A stretch of 64,000 nucleotides of DNA from CBDCNP01 sp965222425 (GTDB lineage: Bacteria > Acidobacteriota > Vicinamibacteria > Marinacidobacterales > DATDRI01). The notes under the pieces are model-generated. The model was not told the origin of the DNA, made no database searches, and saw only the letters and a list, made by a program, of their open reading frames with translations. Positions 57,593-64,000 of the stretch are shown here, in pieces (within the stretch, counting starts at the first letter, position 1; each line of letters begins with the position of its first letter). Position numbers and translations under genes: made by a program. The stretch is from assembly GCA_965222425.1 (NCBI GenBank), contig CBDCTW010000017.1, positions 124,001 through 188,000 on the forward strand. The letters are read 5' to 3'.

Positions 57593-57747
57593 GGAAAGAG
57601 TTCGCGTGAAGTTCGCGGGCAGGTTATTCGTTTCCGGGAGGTGATGCAAACTGCCGTCTGGCGAGCCGGGTTGTGGCACCTGCGCCAGCTGACGGCCGAA
57701 AGGCGAAGTGCTGCCAAATTGCTGCCTGTTATAGAATGCGGACAACC

Positions 57748-58512
57748 ATGCAGATCGATCTGAATTGCGATATCGGCGAGAGCTTCGGCATCTACCAGAT
57801 AGGAGCCGATGAGGCGCTTATGCCGCTCATCAGCTCGGCCAACATCGCCTGCGGTTTTCACGCCGGCGACCCCGAGACCGTGGACCGCACCATCGCCCTC
57901 GCTTCTAAGCACGGCGTCGCGGTGGGTGCCCATCCGGGATATCTCGATCTCCGAGGGTTCGGACGTCGGCCCATCCAGGCTAGCCCGAAGGAAGTCGAAG
58001 CGGACGTTTTGTACCAGGTCGGTGCGGTGGCGGGCTTCGCGCGCTCTCACGGCGTTGACCTCGTTCACGTCAAGCCCCACGGCGCGCTCTACAATCAAGC
58101 CGTCAACGACGCCGAGCTCGCCCGGGCCATCGCTCACGGCGTCGCCCGCTTCAGTCGGGACCTCATCTTCATTGGGCTGGCGACGTCGACAACGATGCGC
58201 GAGGCGGCGGAGGCGGAGGGGCTCCGCTACGGCGGCGAGGCATTCGCCGATCGCGTTTACAATGCCGACGGTACGCTACAATCGCGACGCATCGAAGGAT
58301 CGGTCATCACCGACTCGACCAAGGCTGCCGCCCAGGCGGTTGCGATCGCCCGCGACCGGAAGGTCACGTCGCACGACGGCGGTGAGGTCGCACTTCAGGC
58401 GGAGACTCTGTGTGTCCACGGAGACAATCCCAGTGCAGTTCAGAACGTACAGGCAGTTCGCCAAGCTCTCGCAGACGCGGGAGTCGAAGTGCGTTCCCTC
58501 GCGAGCCGCTAA
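57748..58512 (+). CDS. pxpA: 5-oxoprolinase subunit A (LamB/YcsF family)
   Basis: Length is 254 residues. The ATG at 57748 gives the family start MQIDLNCDIGESFG. Further motifs are ANIACGFHAGDP, GVAVGAHPGY, and VKPHGALYN, all typical of the family. With PxpB and PxpC it cleaves 5-oxo-L-proline to glutamate using ATP. The fused subunit gene follows after 33 bp. Confidence 0.95.
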   Translation: MQIDLNCDIGESFGIYQIGADEALMPLISSANIACGFHAGDPETVDRTIALASKHGVAVGAHPGYLDLRGFGRRPIQASPKEVEADVLYQVGAVAGFARSHGVDLVHVKPHGALYNQAVNDAELARAIAHGVARFSRDLIFIGLATSTTMREAAEAEGLRYGGEAFADRVYNADGTLQSRRIEGSVITDSTKAAAQAVAIARDRKVTSHDGGEVALQAETLCVHGDNPSAVQNVQAVRQALADAGVEVRSLASR

Positions 58513-58545
58513 AAAAATACGGCTCGAGGCTTGTCTCGTATCGAT

Positions 58546-60207
58546 ATGACTTCTCCCCGAATCCTGAACGCCGGTGAAGCCGCTATGTCAGTGGAGTTCG
58601 GTGACGCGATCGATCTCGAGCTGAATGCGAAGGTGAGAGCCCTCGACGAAGCACTCCTGAACAAGCCTTTTTCGGGATTCGTCGAGGCGGTACCCACTTA
58701 TCGTTCCCTGCTCGTCCATTTCGATCCCTTGCGGGCGGAGTTCGACGAAGTCGCTGCCTATCTCACGCGGCTCGCCGGGAAGCCCTCGCGCGCGCAACCA
58801 GGCCGGACACCCGTCAAAGAGGTTCCCACGGTCTACGATGGTGAGGATCTGGACGCGGTTGCACGTGACTCGGGACTGAGCCGCTCCGAAGTCGTCGCGC
58901 TTCACACTGGAACGGAATACCGGGTCTACATGCTCGGCTTTTCGCCGGGTTTCGCCTACATGGGGCTCCTCCCGGAAGCGATCGCGCGACCGCGCAAGGC
59001 GACGCCACGCATTCGAGTGCCGGTGGGCTCGGTTGCCATCGCCGGTAGGCAGACCGGTGTCTATCCTTCCGCGACTCCCGGTGGTTGGAATCTCATCGGA
59101 CGTGCTTCGCTCCCTTTGTTCGATCCGGAGTCGCGTCCGCCGACTTTTTTCGTTGCCGGTGATCGGGTGCGCTTCGTATCCGTTCCTGACTTGCCTGACA
59201 GGCCCGACATACATGTCAGGCTGCAGGAGGCTTCGACGAAAAACCTGGATCTGAGCGAGCCGACGATCGAAGTGTTGGCTGGAGGACTGCTCACAACGGT
59301 TCAGGACCTGGGACGCGTCGGCTACCAACGATATGGAGTTCCCGTTGCGGGAGCCGCGGACACCGCATCGCTACGGGCGGCGAATCTTCTGGTAGGGAAC
59401 GAACCTGGAGCCGCGGCGCTCGAGTGCACTGCCATGGGACCCTCCCTGCGATTCTTGCGAACGACCATCGTCTCGATCTGCGGAGCGAATCTCGGTCCGG
59501 TTCTGGAACGCGGCGACCGTGGGCCCTGGGAGATTCCCCCTGAGAGATCCTTTCTGGCCCGGGCGGGAAACGTTTTGCGATTCGCTGGCCGGCAAGCCGG
59601 GTACCGTTGCTACCTGTCGGTGGCGGGGGGATTGGGAGTACCAGAAGTGCTCGGTTCGCGGTCGACCTATCTGACGTCCGCCCTGGGAGGTCTTCGGGGT
59701 CGTGCGCTTGAGCGCGGCGACATCCTTGAAGCGCTTCCTTCCGAGAGCCACCCGAGTCCTGGTCGCCGGAGGGGTGGTGACGGAATGACCGCTAGCTCCG
59801 AGACGGTGGTGCGTGTGGTTTTCGGACTGCAGGGGGATTACTTCCATAAGAAAGCGAAGGAAACGTTGACCTCGTCGGAATACACCGTGGCCGCGTCTTC
59901 GGACCGAATGGGTTGTCGTCTGGACGGTCCGAGCCTTCGCCACAAGAAAGCGCGCGAGATCGTGACCGACGGGATGGTACTGGGGGCGGTGCAGGTCCCG
60001 CCGGATGGAAAACCGATCGTCATGCTCGCCGACCGTGCCACCGCGGGGGGCTATCCCAAGATCGGGACCGTCATCGGCACGGATATACCCCGCCTCGCGC
60101 AGCTCATGCCTGGTGAACGACTGCGCTTCGAGGCGGTCGACCTGGCGCAGGCGGCGGAGGTTTTGCGGGCGGTCCGGCGAGCAGAGGAAAAGGCGCGGAA
60201 GGTCTAG
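58546..60207 (+). CDS. Fused 5-oxoprolinase subunits B and C (PxpB-PxpC, KipI-KipA)
   Basis: Length is 553 residues from ATG 58546. Residues 1-220 are PxpB (KipI): GEAAMSVEFGDAID, MLGFSPGFAYMGLLP, PVGSVAIAGRQTGVYP. A linker leads to PxpC (KipA) from about 240: EVLAGGLLTTVQDLGRVGYQRYGVPVAGAAD and RTSLYL-like core with ALGGLRGRAL. Fusion of the two subunits is known in other bacteria. The linker is encoded by a CCTGACA...TGTCAGG palindrome at 59194-59220. Thirteen bases separate its stop from modA. Confidence 0.94.
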   Translation: MTSPRILNAGEAAMSVEFGDAIDLELNAKVRALDEALLNKPFSGFVEAVPTYRSLLVHFDPLRAEFDEVAAYLTRLAGKPSRAQPGRTPVKEVPTVYDGEDLDAVARDSGLSRSEVVALHTGTEYRVYMLGFSPGFAYMGLLPEAIARPRKATPRIRVPVGSVAIAGRQTGVYPSATPGGWNLIGRASLPLFDPESRPPTFFVAGDRVRFVSVPDLPDRPDIHVRLQEASTKNLDLSEPTIEVLAGGLLTTVQDLGRVGYQRYGVPVAGAADTASLRAANLLVGNEPGAAALECTAMGPSLRFLRTTIVSICGANLGPVLERGDRGPWEIPPERSFLARAGNVLRFAGRQAGYRCYLSVAGGLGVPEVLGSRSTYLTSALGGLRGRALERGDILEALPSESHPSPGRRRGGDGMTASSETVVRVVFGLQGDYFHKKAKETLTSSEYTVAASSDRMGCRLDGPSLRHKKAREIVTDGMVLGAVQVPPDGKPIVMLADRATAGGYPKIGTVIGTDIPRLAQLMPGERLRFEAVDLAQAAEVLRAVRRAEEKARKV

Positions 60208-60219
60208 TAATCTAGCACG

Positions 60220-60987
60220 ATGGTGCATCGACTGGGGCCATGGCTTTTCCTGTTGAGTGTCCTCGCGTGCGGCGCCAGCGGATCGCCGCCCGATCGGGTC
60301 GAGCTGACCATCTCAGCGGCGGCCAGCCTACTCGAAGTGATTACCGAAGCTGCTAGGGTTTTCGAACGAGAGCACCCCGACACCACGTTGCGGCTCAATT
60401 TTGCTGGCTCGGGTGCCTTGCGCCAACAGATCAAGATGGGGGCACCGGTCGAGGTTTTTATCTCTGCGGCTTCCGAGCACATTGATCGGCTCGCGGATTT
60501 GGGATTGGTGGATATAAACAGACGCCAGATCTTCGCGCGTAACCGCCTCGTCCTGATCGGAGACCGAGACGTCGTCAAATCTCTCGACGACCTGACTTCG
60601 AAGAGGGTTGAGCGCTTGGCGATCGGAGATCCCCGCTCGGTGCCCGCCGGGAAGTATGCCCGCGAGTGGCTCGAAGCGGCGGGCTTGTGGTCCGAGGTCC
60701 AAACGAAGGCCGTGCTCGCGGGGGATGTGCGACAGGTCTTGAGTTACGTGGCGAGAGGAGAGGTCGATGCGGGAATCGTCTACGCGACGGACGCCAAGCT
60801 CTTGGAGCTCCCGCCGATCTTGATCGCCGCGAGCCCACCGGCACCGAAAGTCGTATACGAAGTAGCGATCGTAAACCGCGAGCGCCGCGAGGAAGACCGG
60901 CGAGCGCAAGCGCAACGATTCTTCGATTTCCTCGGCTCGGAAACCGTCATTCGCGAGCTGGAGGCGGCGGGGTTCAGCGCGCCGTGA
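60220..60987 (+). CDS. modA: Molybdate ABC transporter substrate-binding lipoprotein
   Basis: Length is 255 residues. The signal peptide ends in SVLAC, a lipobox at residue 17. Motifs typical of ModA follow: ISAAASLLEVITEAARVFE, LNFAGSGALRQQI, GAPVEVFISAA, and RSVPAGKYAREWLE. It binds molybdate or tungstate outside the membrane. Its stop overlaps the modB start as GTGA, and it follows the pxpBC gene closely, so all five genes seem cotranscribed. Confidence 0.92.
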   Translation: MVHRLGPWLFLLSVLACGASGSPPDRVELTISAAASLLEVITEAARVFEREHPDTTLRLNFAGSGALRQQIKMGAPVEVFISAASEHIDRLADLGLVDINRRQIFARNRLVLIGDRDVVKSLDDLTSKRVERLAIGDPRSVPAGKYAREWLEAAGLWSEVQTKAVLAGDVRQVLSYVARGEVDAGIVYATDAKLLELPPILIAASPPAPKVVYEVAIVNRERREEDRRAQAQRFFDFLGSETVIRELEAAGFSAP

Positions 60988-61643
60988 GCATTGGCTTCCC
61001 CCTTTTCCTGTCGGTTCGAGTGGCTTTCGCCGCCTTGGCGGTGATCGTACCCATCGGGCTCGTGCTCGGATACCTTCAGGCACGTCGTGATTACCCGGGT
61101 CGTGCGCTGGTGGACGTCTTGATCGTGCTCCCCATCGTCCTGCCTCCATCGGTGACCGGTTACTATTTGATCCTTCTTCTGGGCAGGAACGGGGTCATCG
61201 GTGGACCGCTCCATGAGATCTTGGGCGTCTCGCTCATTTTCACATTCTGGGCTGCCGTCATTGCTGCGGTAGTCGTTGCTTTGCCACTCTTCATCAAGTT
61301 TGCGCAAGCTGCATTCCACGGAGTGGATCCGGAGTTGGAGGCGGTGGCGAGAACTCTCGGCGCCGGACCGATCGCAACTTTTTTTCGGGTGACGGTCCCC
61401 GTGGCCTGGCGCGGATTGGTAGCGGGGGCGGTGCTTTGCTTCGCCCGGGCCCTTGGTGAGTTCGGTGCGACGCTCATGTTTGCCGGCAACATACCCGGGG
61501 AGACCAACACCATGCCGCTCGAGATCTGGAGCTCGTACCAGGCTGGAGACGACGCGCGGGCGGTGGCGCTGGTCGTGACGCTAACTGTCGTCTCCGTCGC
61601 AGTGGTACTGGCGTTCTCGCGTCTAGAAAGAGGGCGATGGTGA
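60984..61643 (+). CDS. modB: Molybdate ABC transporter permease
   Basis: Length is 219 residues from GTG 60984, which sits in the GTGA overlap with modA. There are five helices with the EAA loop AVARTLGAGPIATFFRVTVP and the characteristic CFARALGEFGATLMFAGN, which define ModB. It is the transmembrane channel of the importer. Its end overlaps modC by seven bases. Confidence 0.93.
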   Translation: MSIGFPLFLSVRVAFAALAVIVPIGLVLGYLQARRDYPGRALVDVLIVLPIVLPPSVTGYYLILLLGRNGVIGGPLHEILGVSLIFTFWAAVIAAVVVALPLFIKFAQAAFHGVDPELEAVARTLGAGPIATFFRVTVPVAWRGLVAGAVLCFARALGEFGATLMFAGNIPGETNTMPLEIWSSYQAGDDARAVALVVTLTVVSVAVVLAFSRLERGRW

Positions 61644-62347
61644 CCCAAACGCCGAAGGCTCTCGAAGTGAATGTGACGATCCCTCTGGGCTCAGGGCGTG
61701 AACGCGCCACGGTCGTGACCCGTTTCGCACTAGCGAAGGGAATCCTCGTCATCTTCGGTCCTTCCGCGACCGGCAAGACCCTGACTGTCCGCGCGATGGC
61801 TGGCCTCAGGCCCGCCACCGGCACGATTCGCGTGGGTGGCGAGACTCTTCTCGACAGCGAAGCGCAACGAAACGTTGCCCCGGAACATCGCCGCGTCGGT
61901 TATGTGCCGCAGCACGTTGCGCTCTTTCCCCATCTGAATGTTCGCGACAACGTGGCGTTTGGCTTGCGAGCCCGTGGAAGCGGAAACGGCTCCCGACGAC
62001 TCGCCGAGGAATGGCTGGAGCGACTCGGGGTGGAGCATTTGGCGGATCGTATGCCGCGTCGTCTCTCGGGAGGGGAGTCACAACGCATCTCGCTCGCCCG
62101 AGCTCTGGCACCCGAGCCGCGTTTACTTCTGCTCGACGAGCCCTTTGCCAGTCTCGACCTCGCGACTCGGCGCGAGATGCGCCGCGTGGTGCGGGAAGTT
62201 CAAGAAAGCAGCGGCATCTCAATGGTTTTCGTCACCCATAGCCCACGCGAGGCGATCGAGATGGGCCATCACTTGGTTCGCTACGGGCTGGGTGGAAGCC
62301 AAGAAGAAGGCCGACCCGAAGACCTCATCGAAAGCGAATCCGAGTAG
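61637..62347 (+). CDS. modC: Molybdate ABC transporter ATP-binding protein
   Basis: Length is 236 residues, shorter than E. coli ModC because the C-terminal Mop/TOBE molybdate-sensing domain is absent. Walker A is GPSATGKT (41-48), the ABC signature LSGGESQ (143-149), Walker B LLLLDEP with D167 and E168, and the switch His 201 in VTHSPREA. The His is conserved, so it should be an active ATPase. It ends the pxp-mod operon. Confidence 0.92.
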   Translation: MVTQTPKALEVNVTIPLGSGRERATVVTRFALAKGILVIFGPSATGKTLTVRAMAGLRPATGTIRVGGETLLDSEAQRNVAPEHRRVGYVPQHVALFPHLNVRDNVAFGLRARGSGNGSRRLAEEWLERLGVEHLADRMPRRLSGGESQRISLARALAPEPRLLLLDEPFASLDLATRREMRRVVREVQESSGISMVFVTHSPREAIEMGHHLVRYGLGGSQEEGRPEDLIESESE

Positions 62348-62625
62348 GCCGGCTAAGGAGCCGAGCCGACGCTATAGATCTCACCGAGCCCGCAACCATC
62401 CGAAAAATATTGGACCACCGCAATCACAACCTTTCTGGCAAGGGGGGCAACCTAGCCCCACTCGTGATGTAAGCCGCGCAACACTGGTGGGGGAGAAATC
62501 CCTCATTAGTAGCGAATATCGCGCAACCTATGTCACTGCGCGTTTTCGCGTCTTCGACTATGCTGTAATCGTAGGCGACGGGCCGCTCCCCTCCCGGAAC
62601 GAAGCTACCGAAGAAGAAGGAGCCC
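62348..62625. promoter_or_regulatory. Intergenic region before the subtilase gene (278 bp)
   Basis: No open frame with coding character is seen. GAAGAAGGAG at 62610-62619 is a good ribosome-binding site six bases before the subtilase ATG at 62626. No reliable promoter hexamers or hairpin could be picked out. Confidence 0.4.
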
Positions 62626-64000
62626 ATGAAACGATTGCCGACAGAAGTCATCCGTTGCGGCCTTGCCGCTTTCTTAGTGTTAGCTGTTGTCAGCTCCGCC
62701 GGATCGCAACCACCCGAACGCGTTCGCGTTCTCATCGGGTTCAAGAATACTCCCGGGCCCTCCGACGAACGCGAGATTCGGGGCCACGGCGCCGACATCT
62801 CACACGTTTTTCGTATCGTCCCGGCGATGGCGGTGGCAATACCGGTGACGGCCCTCGATGGGGTCAGGAGAAACCCGAACGTAACGGTGGTCGAGCCCGA
62901 TGGGACTGTTACTGCCGTTGACGCGGAGCTCGATGCCGCCTGGGGAGTGAGTCGCATCAGCTCAGGGATCGTACACGCCGGGGGCAACACGGGCGCGGGC
63001 GTCTACGTTGCCATCATCGACACCGGCATCGACTGCACCCATCCTGACCTGGACGGCAATTGTGTAGGCGGATTCGACTTCGTGAATAACGACAACGACG
63101 CTTCCGACGACCACGGGCACGGCACGCATGTGGCGGGGACGGTTGCGGCGGAAGATAACGGCGCCGGCGTCGTGGGCGTGGCACCCAACGTATCGCTCTA
63201 CGGCCTCAAAGTACTTAACGCGAATGGTGGTGGCTATTGGAGCGACATCGTAGCCGCCATGGAGTGGGCTGCTGACAACGGGATTCAAGTTACGAACAAC
63301 AGCTACGGCAGCGGCGGCCATCCCGGTTCCATCGTGGAGGCGGCTTTCGCGAACGCGGCCGCGCAAGGGCGTATTGCACATCGCCGCGGCCGGAAACTCC
63401 GGTAGTTGCGCCGGCACCGAGAACACGGTCGGCTACCTTGCACGGTTCGCGTCCGTTGTCGCCGTGGCCGCCACGAATGCGCTCGACGAGCGCACGTGCT
63501 TTTCGAGCACAGGGCCCGAGGTCGAAATCGCGGTGCCCGGAATGAGCATCAATTCGACGCGGGTCGGCGGTGGCTACATGCGCCTCAGTGGAACCTCCAT
63601 GGCAAGCCCTCACGTCGCCGGCGTGGCCGCCCTTGTGATCGGCAGCGGTGTGACTTCTAGGGATGAGGTGCGCGCCCGGCTCACCCAGACGGCTGGCGAT
63701 TTGGGGCCGGCGGGACGAGACGCTCATTTCGGTTGCGGACTCGTTGATGCGGACGATGCGATTATGGCACTGCCTCCCAATGCTGCGCCCGTCGTCACGA
63801 TCACCGGTCCGTCTAGCGGCGTGCGATTCGACACCGACGAGACGATCGCTTTCACCGGAACGGCTGTGGATGCGGAGGACGGAGACCTGGGTCTAGATCT
63901 CGAATGGACGTCAGATCTCGATGGTTCGCTCGGAACAGGCGGCAGCCTCTCTATCACATTGAGTGAAGGGGTGCATACGATTCAGAGCTCAGCGTCGGAT
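62626..64000 (+). pseudogene. Subtilisin-like S8 serine peptidase, frameshifted, runs off the window
   Basis: A signal peptide (residues 1-28) is followed by an I9-type propeptide (VRVLIGFK...NVTVVEPDGTV) and the S8 domain: D132 in AIIDTGID, H165 in GHGTHVAG and, after a one-base frame change near 63365, LHIAAAGNSG and the catalytic Ser in GTSMASPHVAG. Then comes an Ig/PKD-like module (APVVTITGPSSG, AVDAEDGDLGLDLEWTSD) open to the window end. The frameshift splits the enzyme, so it is either a pseudogene or an error in the sequence. It would be a secreted protease. Confidence 0.85.

Noticed and set aside
1..64000. A genetic code in which TGA means Trp.
   Set aside because: TGA is the normal stop of many intact genes here, several in ATGA or GTGA overlaps with the next start, and reading through would add unrelated sequence.
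1..64000. tRNA, rRNA, riboswitch or CRISPR features.
   Set aside because: No cloverleaf, rRNA segment, known aptamer consensus or regularly spaced repeats were seen in any gap.

Overview
The window is a high-GC bacterial chromosome segment. Lipoprotein signal sequences, lipid-carrier glycosyltransferases, a PilZ protein, a citrate synthase of the long (about 430 residue) bacterial type and sulfatase-like lipoproteins ending in LGYI fit an uncultivated Acidobacteriota or a related phylum. This is an inference from gene style, because no rRNA or tRNA gene is visible. No CRISPR array, phage module or complete biosynthetic cluster was found.

Layout. 1-18.3 kb is a cell-surface glycan locus. It holds polytopic GT39/PMT-like membrane proteins, a DPM1-like GT2, two GT4 enzymes, a DegT sugar aminotransferase, dTDP-rhamnose-type epimerase and reductase, a six-hairpin glycosidase-like protein, a radical SAM/SPASM protein and a sulfatase-like lipoprotein. 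Many neighbours overlap by ATGA or less, so the minus-strand genes look like translationally coupled operons. 18.5-32 kb is an insertion-sequence graveyard inside the same locus: IS256-family copies, two IS3-family copies and a second IS256-like element nested in one of them. Each junction cuts a gene: a membrane protein, a metallo-beta-lactamase-fold protein, a DUF2304 protein and a second large membrane protein. A broken sulfotransferase and an SGNH hydrolase remnant lie between. 32.4-36.3 kb carries two more sulfatase-like lipoproteins, convergently arranged and both frame-disrupted.

36.3-45.3 kb is central and acyl-CoA metabolism: 3-hydroxyacyl-CoA dehydrogenase, a DHA2-type exporter, a zinc-type quinone reductase/alcohol dehydrogenase, an SDR, a two-subunit CoA-transferase and citrate synthase. 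45.5-48.4 kb has another GT39 enzyme and an SPFH/zinc-ribbon protein. 48.5-51.3 kb is a decayed group II intron placed just after a stem-loop and itself split by a complete IS256 copy with an 8-bp target duplication. 51.4-57.6 kb is housekeeping (homoserine dehydrogenase, aminotransferase, PilZ, redoxin lipoprotein, IspG, NTF2-like lipoprotein, thioesterase). 57.7-62.3 kb is one tight run, pxpA, a pxpB-pxpC fusion, modA, modB and modC. A subtilase begins at 62.6 kb and leaves the window.

Two themes stand out. First, all three sulfatase-like lipoproteins carry Thr where sulfatases carry the formylglycine Cys, each ends in a similar LGYI/LGYV tail, and a beta-sandwich-like domain recurs in several proteins of the glycan locus. 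Second, reading frames are broken unusually often: two TGG-to-TGA changes at Trp positions, and single-base frameshifts in a dozen or so genes, seven of them in one gene. Real decay and sequencing or assembly error cannot be separated from the sequence alone.
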